Source: Pedobacter sp. W3I1 (GTDB taxonomy: Bacteria > Bacteroidota > Bacteroidia > Sphingobacteriales > Sphingobacteriaceae). From it: a DNA stretch of 64,000 nucleotides. Shown piece after piece: positions 1 through 8,607 of this stretch (within the stretch, counting starts at the first letter, position 1; each line of letters starts with the position of its first letter). Made by a program: the position numbers and the translations under genes. The stretch is from the NCBI RefSeq assembly GCF_030816015.1, contig NZ_JAUSXN010000001.1, forward strand, positions 5,084,001 through 5,148,000. The letters run 5' to 3'. The notes beneath the pieces are model-generated. The model had not been told where the DNA came from. It made no database searches and worked only from the letters and a program-made list of their open reading frames with translations.

Positions 1-2570
1 ATACGTTCGCCATAAATATTATAGGCTAATGTGATGGTGCTTTTCCAGTTTTTACCAAAATTACTTTCGTGTTTGATATCGGCATTGATTAACCATGGTG
101 AAGCGCCCTGCAACTTGCGGGTATTCTCGTTACCAATTGCGGCAGTTTCAGCACTATTTTTTACCTTATCAATAGTAGTTTGGGTATACATCAACGAGGT
201 ATTGAAACCAACTGAGAAATTAGAAAGCGATTCGCTGAACCTTGAGAGTTGCAATAAAAATTCTAATTCAGCACCATATAAAACTGCTTTTTTAGAGTTA
301 TCATAGGTAATGGCTAAACCACCGCTACCCGCTGTTGGTGTAAACAAACGCTCAATAGGATTTTTTAAATATTTGGCAAAGCCGGTTATGGCAAACATTT
401 CGGTATTAGAAGGGAAAAATTCATATTTCACATCTAAATTGTAATTCTGGCTATTAATCACGTTCGGATTACCATTTTCGATAGTCGCATCCGGGTTTAC
501 GAATTCTAATGGGAAAGCTTCCATAATAACCGGTTTGGTCAAGGTTTTTGAAAGTGATAGCCTTAAGTTGGTTTTCTCGCTAACCGAATATTTAAAGTTT
601 AAAGCTGGTAAAACATCTGTTTTGTTTTTTGTGACCCTTAAAAAAGGATCATCATAAGTTCCCTGGTTTCTGAATCTTGTAACCCGTTGCGATTGCTCTA
701 CCCTTAACCCACCATTGATGTTAATTTTATCGCCTATAACCAGCGATAAATCGGCATAACCAGCGTTAACACTTTCTTGCATGCGGGCAAGGTAGGTTGC
801 ACCTGTACCTTCGTTATAAGTAAAGCCACCATTGGCAATCTGGTCGGCCAACGTAGCATCAGGCTGATTAGTATTAAAAGTAGCACTATTAGAGGCGAGG
901 TTTTGCGAAACTAAAAACCTGAAATTAGATTCTATTTTATTGAAAGAGCCATTGTAACCTACAGTAAATTTATTGGCTTTTTCTTTATCGCCGTTTCCAA
1001 ACTTCAAGTTGTATTCCAGTAAACCAGATCCGAAGAAATCGCCGTTAAAATCCATATACTGTCTTGAAATACTGTTGCCAGTATAACTAATTGATGTGGT
1101 ATTCGCATCTAGCTGTACTCCTTTAAACGATTTTCTATCAGGAAGCTCATAACCTGTTTTTGAATAAGAAGCTCCTGCCCTTATGCTATGTCTGTCGTCT
1201 TCCGTTATTTTATAATTCGCGAACACCTGACCGGTAAAGAAATCGGTTTTTTGCAACTGGTTTAAACGGATAAATGAGTTAGTAACTGTAGCCTGGCTAT
1301 TGGTATAACCCAGTTGATCCTGAATCATGGTTTCTGTTCCTTTTAAATAAAAGGCATTTAAATTAAGGTTTAACCTGTTGGTACCATAATTAATTGCACC
1401 TAATACCGATGAATTGGTAGAAAACCTATATTTAGTGGTATATAAGTTGTTGTCGTAAATACCTTGTGCGGTATTAAAGAAACGATCTACTCCCTCTCTG
1501 ATTTGAAAATTATTATCTGTATTTACAGAAACCAGATACTGGAAATAGCGGTTGTTTTCAAATCTGATTTTTCGTGTATGTAGTATACCAATATTTGTAT
1601 TCAAAGGCGCATTTCCCTCTTCAACATCGAAACCCGATCCGAATTGCGAATTGGCTTCGTTTCCAGTCATGGTATAAGATGATGGTTTCTTCCCAAAAAC
1701 CTTAGGTAGTTTACGGTCACTTCCTGCAAAGCCGAAGTAATCACCGATTGAAGTCTCACCCTCAGGTCTTAAGAATTTCTTAAAGCTACTGTTTGAAAGA
1801 AAGCTGGTACCGATATTAATTTTGGTTACTGCTTTTTCGCCCTTAGCGGTTACAATGTTAAAAGTTCCACCAGCAAAATCGCCATATAAGCCTGAGTTAA
1901 AAGTTTTGTAAGTTTCTAAAACACTTACAATATCTGTTGGAAAAAGATCTAAGGGGATAATTTTTTTAAACGGATTGTTAGAAGGTACTGCTAAACCGTT
2001 TATTAATAAGTTATTATACCTGTCTTCTAAACCTCTTACAAATAAACCTCTACCGTCTACTTTAGTAATACCGGTAATTTTTGTCAATCCTTCTTCAACA
2101 TCACTTACACCTTTTCTAGATAGTTCCTGGATTCCGATACCTTGTTTAATTTCTATTGCATTTTTTTGAAGCGATAAAAGTGCTGTTTCAGTTTCTCTAC
2201 TGGACTGACCTTTTACCTGTACATCAGCTAATTTTTGAGAATTTGATTCATCAAGCGCCAGGTTTAAGGTAGTTGTACCTCCACCATTTACTTCAACAGA
2301 TGGCACTTCCTTTGTAGCATAACCTACATACGATGCTTCGATAATAAATTTACCATCTTGCAATGCAGCAATAGTATATTTACCATCAGCACCTGTAGAA
2401 GTACCTTTAGTTGTACCTTTAATTTTAACCGTTACTCCAATTAAGGTCTCACCCGTTTTTTTATCGGTAACTGTTCCAGAAATTTTTCCTGTTTGTGCAT
2501 ACGCAAGTATGCTGATCGTTAAAGCGAACACAGTAAGTGCCGCTCTTTTAAAAGAGTTTAGTAAATCCAA
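1..2570 (-). CDS. TonB-dependent outer-membrane receptor, C-terminus cut by window edge
   Basis: The minus strand is open from 2570 to the window edge, about 856 codons. The protein starts with a signal peptide (hydrophobic ALTVFALTISILAYAQ), then a carboxypeptidase-regulatory-like beta-sandwich (about residues 27-110, with GKISGTVTDKKTGETLIGV), then a plug domain containing VRGLEDRYNNLLINGLAVP, then a long beta-barrel region rich in alternating aromatic residues. This is the layout of large Bacteroidota TonB-dependent receptors that import bulky ligands across the outer membrane. No in-frame ATG lies before the signal peptide. The likely start is TTG at 2570, with another in-frame TTG eight codons upstream at 2594 that overlaps the promoter -7 box. 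The substrate is unknown and no SusD-like partner is visible; it may lie beyond the window. Confidence 0.9.
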   Translation of the reverse strand, partial: MDLLNSFKRAALTVFALTISILAYAQTGKISGTVTDKKTGETLIGVTVKIKGTTKGTSTGADGKYTIAALQDGKFIIEASYVGYATKEVPSVEVNGGGTTTLNLALDESNSQKLADVQVKGQSSRETETALLSLQKNAIEIKQGIGIQELSRKGVSDVEEGLTKITGITKVDGRGLFVRGLEDRYNNLLINGLAVPSNNPFKKIIPLDLFPTDIVSVLETYKTFNSGLYGDFAGGTFNIVTAKGEKAVTKINIGTSFLSNSSFKKFLRPEGETSIGDYFGFAGSDRKLPKVFGKKPSSYTMTGNEANSQFGSGFDVEEGNAPLNTNIGILHTRKIRFENNRYFQYLVSVNTDNNFQIREGVDRFFNTAQGIYDNNLYTTKYRFSTNSSVLGAINYGTNRLNLNLNAFYLKGTETMIQDQLGYTNSQATVTNSFIRLNQLQKTDFFTGQVFANYKITEDDRHSIRAGASYSKTGYELPDRKSFKGVQLDANTTSISYTGNSISRQYMDFNGDFFGSGLLEYNLKFGNGDKEKANKFTVGYNGSFNKIESNFRFLVSQNLASNSATFNTNQPDATLADQIANGGFTYNEGTGATYLARMQESVNAGYADLSLVIGDKININGGLRVEQSQRVTRFRNQGTYDDPFLRVTKNKTDVLPALNFKYSVSEKTNLRLSLSKTLTKPVIMEAFPLEFVNPDATIENGNPNVINSQNYNLDVKYEFFPSNTEMFAITGFAKYLKNPIERLFTPTAGSGGLAITYDNSKKAVLYGAELEFLLQLSRFSESLSNFSVGFNTSLMYTQTTIDKVKNSAETAAIGNENTRKLQGASPWLINADIKHESNFGKNWKSTITLAYNIYGER

Positions 2571-2591
2571 TTTGCCTTTATTTGATAAGGG

Positions 2592-2620
2592 CAAAAGTAT
2601 TACCGCAGTGTTAACTACAA
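2592..2620 (-). promoter_or_regulatory. Bacteroidota-type promoter for the TonB receptor
   Basis: On the minus strand TTG (2620-2618) is followed after 18 nt by TACTTTTG (2599-2592). This fits the Bacteroidota -33/-7 consensus TTG and TAnnTTTG. Transcription would start near 2586, giving a leader of about 16 nt before the TTG start codon at 2570 and ruling out the TTG at 2594. Confidence 0.65.
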
Positions 2621-2681
2621 GTTAGGTGTTAATTAATATTACTTTACCTTAAGGTTAACTAAACGTTAAGCACTTTTCGAA

Positions 2682-3197
2682 TCAGTAACGAATACCCACT
2701 TTCTTACAAATGAAGTGCAATAACCAGATCGGACCTATTAACAGGAACTTAACATCATCCAGAAATGAGGGTTTTTTGCCTTCAATTTTATGACCAATGA
2801 ACTGACCAATCCAGGCAGCTACAAATATTACTGCATAAATAGCATAAGCCGTTCCGCTGCCTAAACCCACCGCCTGCTCAATTTTTACAATAATGTAACT
2901 CATTAGACCAACCACCCATATCATCAAAAAAAACAATACTGGCGAAAGTGTAAAGTAATAATATAAGCTAAAGGCCAATAGAAATGATGCCCAGTTAAAG
3001 AAACCGTTATAGCTGCCCAAAAAACCAATATGTGGAAAAGGGATCTGCCAGATCAAACCCAATAAACTGAATACAATTAATGGAACACAGATCCAGTGCA
3101 CCAGCTTGTTTGTTGGATTTTGATGACTTTCGGCATACTTATCAAAAAGTACATCTACTGGTCGTTTGGGTTCGATTGTGATGGTTTGCTTGCTCAT
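2682..3197 (-). CDS. Mpo1-like (DUF962/YGL010w family) membrane protein
   Basis: A protein of 171 residues with about four hydrophobic segments. The N-terminal motif H25-xxxx-N30-xxx-H34 (SHQNPTNKLVH) and a later GQFIGHKIEG motif match the Mpo1/DUF962 family. Yeast Mpo1 is an iron-dependent dioxygenase in alpha-oxidation of 2-hydroxy fatty acids; bacterial members are poorly studied. The frame extends upstream to an ATG at 3266, but that extension would run through a repeat and the rny terminator hairpin (3204-3237), so ATG 3197 is preferred. The terminator T-tract ends only a few bases before this ATG, leaving little space for a promoter. Confidence 0.8.
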   Translation of the reverse strand: MSKQTITIEPKRPVDVLFDKYAESHQNPTNKLVHWICVPLIVFSLLGLIWQIPFPHIGFLGSYNGFFNWASFLLAFSLYYYFTLSPVLFFLMIWVVGLMSYIIVKIEQAVGLGSGTAYAIYAVIFVAAWIGQFIGHKIEGKKPSFLDDVKFLLIGPIWLLHFICKKVGIRY

Positions 3198-3203
3198 TAT
3201 GTA

Positions 3204-3237
3204 AAAATAAAAAAAAGCGATGGAATATCCATCGCTT
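3204..3237 (-). terminator. Intrinsic terminator downstream of rny
   Basis: Perfect 10-bp arms AAGCGATGGA (3215-3224) and TCCATCGCTT (3228-3237) with a 3-nt loop, followed on the minus strand by a T-rich tract (3216-3204). It lies about 100 bp after the rny stop and ends just before the start codon of the Mpo1-like gene. Confidence 0.8.
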
Positions 3238-3260
3238 AATATTTTGTTTATTAAACCATT

Positions 3261-3326
3261 CGTCATGCTGAATTTATTTCAGCATCTTTTCTATTACTAA
3301 GATCCTGAAACAAGTTCAGGATGACG
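3261..3326. repeat. Paired REP-like palindrome, family A
   Basis: Two copies of a roughly 28-bp unit in inverted orientation: CGTCATGCTGAA ... TTCAGCATCTT and AAGATCCTGAA ... TTCAGGATGACG. Each unit is itself a hairpin and the outer CGTCAT/ATGACG ends also pair. Related copies lie at 5125-5199 and 23526-23560. Confidence 0.75.
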
Positions 3327-3333
3327 ATTTAAT

Positions 3334-4905
3334 CTATTTCGCAAATGCTACAGAGCGGGTTTCTCTAATTACGGTAACTTTAATCTGTCCGGGATAAGTC
3401 ATTTCAGTTTGAATACGGGTCGAAATATCGGCAGCCAAAAGTTCTGCCTGCGCATCAGTAATGCGTTCGCTTTCTACAATTACGCGTAATTCTCTACCAG
3501 CCTGAATGGCAAACGTTTTTTCAACGCCTGGGTAAGATAAGGCCAGTTCTTCTAAATCTTTAAGGCGTTTAATATAACTTTCTACCACCTCTCGCCTTGC
3601 ACCTGGACGGGCGCCAGAAATCGCATCACAAGCCTGAATAATTGGAGAGATCATCGAAGTCATCTCAATTTCATCGTGGTGGGCTCCAATAGCATTACAA
3701 ATTTCAGGATGCTCTTTATATTTTTCGGCCAATTGCATCCCTAAAATTGCGTGTGGCAATTCAGGATTATCATCAGGCACTTTACCTATATCATGTAATA
3801 AACCTGCACGTTTAGCCATTTTAGCATTTAAGCCTAGTTCTGCAGCCATGGTAGCACAGAAATTAGCTACCTCACGCGAGTGATGTAACAGGTTTTGTCC
3901 GTAAGATGAACGGTAGCGCATACGGCCAACCATACGGATTAACTCAGGGTGTAAACCATGAATACCTAAATCGATTACGGTACGCTCACCAATTTCTACA
4001 ATCTCATCTTCGATCTGTTTTTTGGTTTTCGCTACAATTTCTTCAATACGAGCCGGGTGGATACGACCATCTGTTACCAAACGATGTAAAGCCAAACGGG
4101 CTATTTCTCTTCTTACCGGATCGAAACCTGATAAAATAATGGCCTCTGGTGTATCATCCACAATAATCTCGATACCGGTTGCGGCTTCTAAAGCACGGAT
4201 ATTTCTACCCTCTCTGCCAATAACGCGACCTTTAATCTCATCACTTTCTATATGAAAAATAGACACAGAATTTTCGATAGCCGCTTCGGTAGCTGTACGC
4301 TGAATGGTTTGGATCACCACCTTTTTAGCCTCTTTACTTGCCGTCAGTTTAGCTTCATCAACAATATCCTTAATCTGGATCATTGCCTGTGTACGCGCAA
4401 CTTCTTTTAAGTTTTCTACCAACTGGTTTTTAGCCTCTTCGGCTGATAAACCTGCAATGGTTTCCAATTGCGTTAAGTGTTGGTTTTTCAGCACCTCAAC
4501 CTCTTCTTGCTTTTTAATCGCAATTTCGGTCTGCTTTTCTAAAACACTTTTTTGCTTATCGAGTTCTTGTTCTTTTTTATTAAAATTTTCCATGCGCTGG
4601 TTTACCGATTGCTCCTTTTGCTTCATGGTATTTTCGCGTTGGTTAATGTTGTTGTTCTTCGCAGTCACTTCTTGTTCGTGCTCAGCTTTCATTTGCAAAA
4701 ACTTCTCTTTTGCTTCTAAAAGTTTATTCTTTTTTAAAATTTCTGCATTGTTTTCTGCATCTTTTAAAATCTTCTTCACTTTGTTCTGTGCAGCAACTTC
4801 CTGCTGTTTAAGCAAGTTACGCAGGAGGAATCTTCCTACCACTACTCCGATAGCTATACCCGCTATTACGGCAAATACGTATCCTAATATTTCAACTATT
4901 TCCAT
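3334..4905 (-). CDS. rny: Ribonuclease Y
   Basis: A 523-residue protein with the full RNase Y layout: one N-terminal membrane segment (about residues 5-27), a long charged coiled coil (30-200), a KH RNA-binding domain (about 213-280, with GRVIGREGRNIRALE) and an HD phosphohydrolase domain (HHSREVANF, then LLHDIGK and the distal GAHHDEIE). It is a membrane-tethered endoribonuclease that starts mRNA decay. Length is normal for the family. The start ATG 4905 fits the membrane anchor. It lies 13 nt after the T-tract of a probable 6S RNA, so its promoter is not obvious and it may depend on read-through or on a promoter inside the RNA gene. Its own terminator is at 3204-3237. Confidence 0.97.
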   Translation of the reverse strand: MEIVEILGYVFAVIAGIAIGVVVGRFLLRNLLKQQEVAAQNKVKKILKDAENNAEILKKNKLLEAKEKFLQMKAEHEQEVTAKNNNINQRENTMKQKEQSVNQRMENFNKKEQELDKQKSVLEKQTEIAIKKQEEVEVLKNQHLTQLETIAGLSAEEAKNQLVENLKEVARTQAMIQIKDIVDEAKLTASKEAKKVVIQTIQRTATEAAIENSVSIFHIESDEIKGRVIGREGRNIRALEAATGIEIIVDDTPEAIILSGFDPVRREIARLALHRLVTDGRIHPARIEEIVAKTKKQIEDEIVEIGERTVIDLGIHGLHPELIRMVGRMRYRSSYGQNLLHHSREVANFCATMAAELGLNAKMAKRAGLLHDIGKVPDDNPELPHAILGMQLAEKYKEHPEICNAIGAHHDEIEMTSMISPIIQACDAISGARPGARREVVESYIKRLKDLEELALSYPGVEKTFAIQAGRELRVIVESERITDAQAELLAADISTRIQTEMTYPGQIKVTVIRETRSVAFAK

Positions 4906-4918
4906 TTTGTTTTTTAAG

Positions 4919-5100
4919 TAAAAAAAAACCGCAACTAATTTTTAAAGTCTCATACATTTTAAACCTCAACTAAGCATAATTAGGGTTTAAGCCATTTTCA
5001 GGTGCCATAGCAGATGAAATACGCCCTCTTAACCCTATAGATATTGAAGTGTTAAGTTTTATAAAATTTGAAACTCAAAAACTAGCTGCGGCTATATTTT
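4919..5100 (-). ncRNA. ssrS: Probable 6S RNA
   Basis: The zapA-rny gap holds an RNA-like structure on the minus strand of about 180 nt. The 5' arm CCGCAGCTAGTTTTT (5091-5077) pairs along all 15 bases (two G-U pairs) with the 3' arm AAAAATTAGTTGCGG (4943-4929), which is followed by eight U residues, as in an intrinsic terminator. An inner stem of AGGGTTAAG with CTTAAACCCT (one bulge) caps the far end, leaving a large central open region. A long closing stem, a central bubble and a terminal stem-loop are the 6S RNA plan. 6S RNA sits next to zapA in gammaproteobacteria, and I recall the same in Bacteroidota. A covariance search would settle it. Confidence 0.65.
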
Positions 5101-5124
5101 TGTGCTAATATATTTAAAGCCTTT

Positions 5125-5199
5125 GTCATCCTGACCCAATAATTACTGATTTATTTCAGGATCTTATTAAACAGGCTCTGAAACAAGTTCAGAGTGACG
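5125..5199. repeat. Paired REP-like palindrome, family A (diverged)
   Basis: Begins GTCATCCTGA and ends AAGTTCAGAGTGACG, with inner TTTATTTCAGGATCTT. It is the same inverted pair seen at 3261-3326, with a short insertion in the first unit and base changes that keep the pairing. It sits between zapA and the probable 6S RNA. Confidence 0.65.
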
Positions 5200-5220
5200 C
5201 AAGCTTTGAAAGAACGAACC

Positions 5221-5511
5221 TTATTTTGAAAAGAAATTACTCAGTAAAACATCCAATTCTTCAACTTTATCGGCAACAGCAGTATCCTGGCTTTGTACTT
5301 TGTTTTCTGTTCTTAATACCGCTGTTGCATAGTGCAACACAGCCATAGAAAGAAGATCCTGCTTATCTCTAACCGCATAATTATCCTGATAATCTTTTAT
5401 GCGTTCGTTGATCATTTTTGCTGCCCGTCTCACAATTTCTTCCTCTTCCATATTCACCTTTAGCGGATAAATACGGTCGGAAATGGTTATTTTAATCGAG
5501 ATTTCTCCCAT
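5221..5511 (-). CDS. zapA: Cell division protein ZapA
   Basis: A 96-residue protein beginning MGEISIKITISDRIYPLKV, with the ZapA N-terminal strand-rich head followed by a helical coiled-coil tail (EEEIVRRAAKMINERI, then a long helix ending at a lysine). ZapA binds FtsZ filaments and promotes Z-ring bundling at midcell. Length is normal. It lies 33 nt after the coiled-coil gene at 5545-5835 and is probably cotranscribed with it and with pheT. The pairing of zapA with a short coiled-coil gene suggests a ZapA-ZapB-like pair. Confidence 0.9.
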   Translation of the reverse strand: MGEISIKITISDRIYPLKVNMEEEEIVRRAAKMINERIKDYQDNYAVRDKQDLLSMAVLHYATAVLRTENKVQSQDTAVADKVEELDVLLSNFFSK

Positions 5512-5544
5512 TTGTTTAGCTTAGTTTCTGATTTCTTTGCATCA

Positions 5545-5835
5545 TTATTTTTTTAATAATGCAATACTCTTATCAATCTCCCGCACAAAATCGTTAATTT
5601 TTTGTTTAATATCAAGCGATTTTTCACTTGTTCCCTCTATACTTTTAGCCAATTTTGTAACCCTTAATTTTTCATCAAGTTCTACATTTTTGCCCTTCGC
5701 CGTATCGAGTGCTACTTTTAACGATTGATTTTCAAGCTTTAATAAATCATTTTCTTCCTGTAGGGCATTACATAACTCCAATACCTGAGCCGTTTTTTGT
5801 AATACTTTATCTAATTGATCTGCAACAGAAGTCAT
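5545..5835 (-). CDS. Short coiled-coil protein, possible ZapB-like partner of ZapA
   Basis: A 96-residue protein predicted to be almost wholly helical, with heptad-like leucine and isoleucine spacing (LEENQSLK-type repeats in residues 20-60). There is no signal peptide and no cysteine. It lies between pheT (31 nt upstream) and zapA (33 nt downstream) on the same strand, so it is probably in one transcript with them. Its size, coiled-coil character and position next to zapA resemble ZapB, but I see no specific sequence signature and the assignment is inference. It could also be a generic structural coiled coil. Confidence 0.7.
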   Translation of the reverse strand: MTSVADQLDKVLQKTAQVLELCNALQEENDLLKLENQSLKVALDTAKGKNVELDEKLRVTKLAKSIEGTSEKSLDIKQKINDFVREIDKSIALLKK

Positions 5836-5866
5836 GAATTTATTTCTAAAAATACGAATTTATATT

Positions 5867-8266
5867 TTATTTCCTAATTTCTGCACCAGCTTGTGCGGTT
5901 AAATTCGCGATTAGTTTCTGCATTGTATTTTCGATCTGTTTATCGGTTAAGGTTTGTTCCTCATCCTGCAAAATGAAATTCAAAGCGTACGATTTTTTCC
6001 CTTCTGGTAATTTATCGCCAACGTATACATCGAATACACCAACCTCCTTGATCAGCTTTTTATCGGTTTTAAAAGCAATACCTTTCAAGGTATCGAAAGT
6101 TACAGCCTGATCGATCAATAAAGATAAATCTCTGCGCACTTGGGGATACTTCGAAACCTCCTTGTTCACGATTTTATTTTTTCTTACAATATCTAACAAG
6201 GCAGCCCAATCAAAATCGGCATAAAAAACGCCTGCATTTACATCGGCCACTTTACGGTCGGCTTTTGATACGGCACCGAAACTGACCAGGGTTTTATCCC
6301 CACGGAAATATTTAATTCCGTAAGCAAAGTTTTCATCATTTAAAGCATCAGATTGATAACTTGTAATGCCTAAACGCAACATAATCGCATCAACCGCCGA
6401 TTTTAAATTATAGAAAGTAACCGGTTTAGCATTGTGGTTCCATTGTTCGCTCTGTTTAGCCCCAGCAACTAATAATAACAACCTTGAGCGTTCTACATAC
6501 TGCTCATTGATCAAATGATAGGTTTTACCGAATTCGTAAAATTTAACATCAGCATTTTTACGATTTTGGTTGTAGGCTACGCTTTCTAAAGCCGGCATCA
6601 ATAAATTTTGACGCATTACATTTAAATCACTGCTTAACGGATTTAAAATAAATACGGCTTCGTCTAAATTTTTCGAATAAGCCGATTTAGTTAACGAGTT
6701 GCACATAATTTCTGCATAACCATTCGAGGTAAGCATATCTGCAATTACGTTATGCGTATTTTCTTTTTCAGGCTTGATGCTATAAGAAAGCGATGCATTT
6801 ACCTTAGATGGGATTTCGATATTGTTATAACCATAAATACGCAATACTTCTTCTGTAATGTCGCATTCGCGGGTCACATCAACTTTAAACGATGGTACTC
6901 TTAAAGCTAAAGTATCATCAGCCGTATTGGTTGCAGAAATCCCCAAAGCTGTAATAATATGTTTAATTTCTGCTGATGGAATATTTGCACCAATTAATTT
7001 ATTGATGTTAGTATAACTTACTTCAAACTCGAACGGTTTGATATGGCTTGGATAAATGTCAGAAACTGATGAAGAAATTTCTCCTCCAGCCAGCTCTTTA
7101 ATCAATAAAGCCGCGTATTTTAAAGCCGTAACCGTAATCTCCGGATCGGTACCACGCTCATAACGGAAAGATGCATCCGTTTTTAATCCGTGTCTTTTTG
7201 AAGTTTTACGAACAGAAACTGAATTGAAATAAGCACTTTCTAAGAAAATATTTTTAGTATTGGCATCCACTCCAGAAGATTTTCCACCAAAAACGCCTGC
7301 AATACACATTGGTGCATCGGCATTGCAGATCATTAAGTCATCTGCACTCAACTTACGTTCTACATCATCAAGCGTTACAAATGGTGTTCCTTCGGCAACT
7401 TTTTTTACGATTACTTTTCCACCGGTAATTTTATCGGCATCGAAAGCATGCAAAGGTTGTCCTAAGCCATGAAGCACATAATTGGTAATATCAACTACAT
7501 TATTGATCGGACGTAAACCAATTACCTTTAATTTATCTTTTAACCACTCTGGCGATTCTTTTACGGTAACACCAGAAAGCGTAAGGCTGCTGTAACGTGG
7601 GCAAGCTGTTAAATCTTCTACTTCTACCGGAATAACCAGGTTTTCATTATCTGTTTTAAAAGCTGAAAGATCAGGCATTTCATACTCGCTTCTGAAATAA
7701 GCGGCCAAATCTCTCGCCACACCTAAATGTGAAGCTGCATCAGCACGGTTTGGTGTTAACCCGATTTCAAAAACAAAATCATCATCCATTTTGAAATGAT
7801 CTTTTGCCCGAATCCCAATTTCGGTATCTTCGGCAAGGATCATAATCCCATCATGAGATTTACCTAAACCAATTTCATCTTCGGCACAGATCATGCCCTG
7901 AGAAAGTTCTCCCCTTATTTTTGATTCTTTTATTTTAAAAGGCTCACCCTCTAAAGGATATACCGTTGTGCCCACTGTAGCCACTACCACTTTTTGACCA
8001 GCGCCTACATTTGGAGCACCACAAACAATCTGAAGGTTTTCTTTACCGCCAACATTTACCGTAGTAATGCGTAAACGATCGGCATTGGGATGCTGTACAC
8101 AAGTTAATACTTCGCCAATAACTAATCCCTCTAAACCGCCTACAACAGGCTGCACTTTTTCTACACTTTCTACTTCCAAACCAACATTGGTAAGGATTAA
8201 CGAAAGTTCCTGAGGTGTTTTATCAATCTGTACAAATTGTTTTAACCAGTTATATGATATTTTCAT
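5867..8266 (-). CDS. pheT: Phenylalanine-tRNA ligase beta subunit
   Basis: A 799-residue protein starting MKISYNWLKQFVQI, the usual PheT start. Domains in order are an N-terminal helix-turn region, an EMAP/tRNA-binding domain (about 40-150, with HPNADRLRI and VCGAPNVGAGQKV), B3/B4 (editing) and B5, the catalytic-like core, and a C-terminal anticodon-binding FDX-ACB domain (about 705-799, with KYPQVRRDLSLLID). With PheS it charges tRNA-Phe; two tRNA-Phe genes occur at 51.5-51.8 kb. pheS is not adjacent. A -7-like box (TATCTTTG, minus strand 8343-8336) precedes the gene, but with no well-spaced -33 element. It probably leads a transcript with the coiled-coil gene and zapA. Confidence 0.97.
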   Translation of the reverse strand: MKISYNWLKQFVQIDKTPQELSLILTNVGLEVESVEKVQPVVGGLEGLVIGEVLTCVQHPNADRLRITTVNVGGKENLQIVCGAPNVGAGQKVVVATVGTTVYPLEGEPFKIKESKIRGELSQGMICAEDEIGLGKSHDGIMILAEDTEIGIRAKDHFKMDDDFVFEIGLTPNRADAASHLGVARDLAAYFRSEYEMPDLSAFKTDNENLVIPVEVEDLTACPRYSSLTLSGVTVKESPEWLKDKLKVIGLRPINNVVDITNYVLHGLGQPLHAFDADKITGGKVIVKKVAEGTPFVTLDDVERKLSADDLMICNADAPMCIAGVFGGKSSGVDANTKNIFLESAYFNSVSVRKTSKRHGLKTDASFRYERGTDPEITVTALKYAALLIKELAGGEISSSVSDIYPSHIKPFEFEVSYTNINKLIGANIPSAEIKHIITALGISATNTADDTLALRVPSFKVDVTRECDITEEVLRIYGYNNIEIPSKVNASLSYSIKPEKENTHNVIADMLTSNGYAEIMCNSLTKSAYSKNLDEAVFILNPLSSDLNVMRQNLLMPALESVAYNQNRKNADVKFYEFGKTYHLINEQYVERSRLLLLVAGAKQSEQWNHNAKPVTFYNLKSAVDAIMLRLGITSYQSDALNDENFAYGIKYFRGDKTLVSFGAVSKADRKVADVNAGVFYADFDWAALLDIVRKNKIVNKEVSKYPQVRRDLSLLIDQAVTFDTLKGIAFKTDKKLIKEVGVFDVYVGDKLPEGKKSYALNFILQDEEQTLTDKQIENTMQKLIANLTAQAGAEIRK

Positions 8267-8397
8267 TTTGGAGTATCAAGTTTGAGCATCAGGTATCAAG
8301 ACAAATCCCGGCTGATACTCTATTTTTATAAAACGCAAAGATATTATTTAAAGGTCAAAGGAGAAAGTTAAACCCGCTATCTTAGCAATAAAAATGA

Positions 8398-8592
8398 CTA
8401 ATGTCCAATATTTAGATTAGATAGAATTACTGCACATGCCCCTGCTCCTATTACCAGCATAATAACGGAGGCAATAACCAATTTAAGCCCGGGTTTAACG
8501 GGTTGATCTTTAGCTGCTTTTACGATGATCTGAATGATGCCAATTACAAACAACAATACGACAATTACCCAATATATAATAAAAACTTCCAT
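8398..8592 (-). CDS. Small two-helix membrane protein, second of a tandem pair
   Basis: A 64-residue protein with two hydrophobic segments (about 4-24 and 37-58) joined by a basic loop containing KAAKDQPVKPGLKL. It is clearly paralogous to the gene directly upstream (8608-8802): both share IIQII-K, the VKPGLKL loop, and GACAV in the second segment. No known family was recognised. It is the last gene of the operon carrying the radical SAM and Lgt-like enzymes, 15 nt after its paralog. Location in the membrane beside a lipid-type enzyme pair suggests it is an accessory or substrate of that system; this is inference. Confidence 0.75.
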   Translation of the reverse strand: MEVFIIYWVIVVLLFVIGIIQIIVKAAKDQPVKPGLKLVIASVIMLVIGAGACAVILSNLNIGH

Positions 8593-8607
8593 GAATTAAG
8601 TTTGAGA

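Noticed and set aside
31..306. Plus-strand open frame antisense to the TonB receptor
   Set aside because: The minus strand is continuously open here and encodes clear receptor sequence; the plus frame has no recognisable features.
3906..4921. Several plus-strand open frames inside rny
   Set aside because: They overlap the KH, HD and coiled-coil coding sequence on the other strand and look like antisense shadows (serine and phenylalanine rich).
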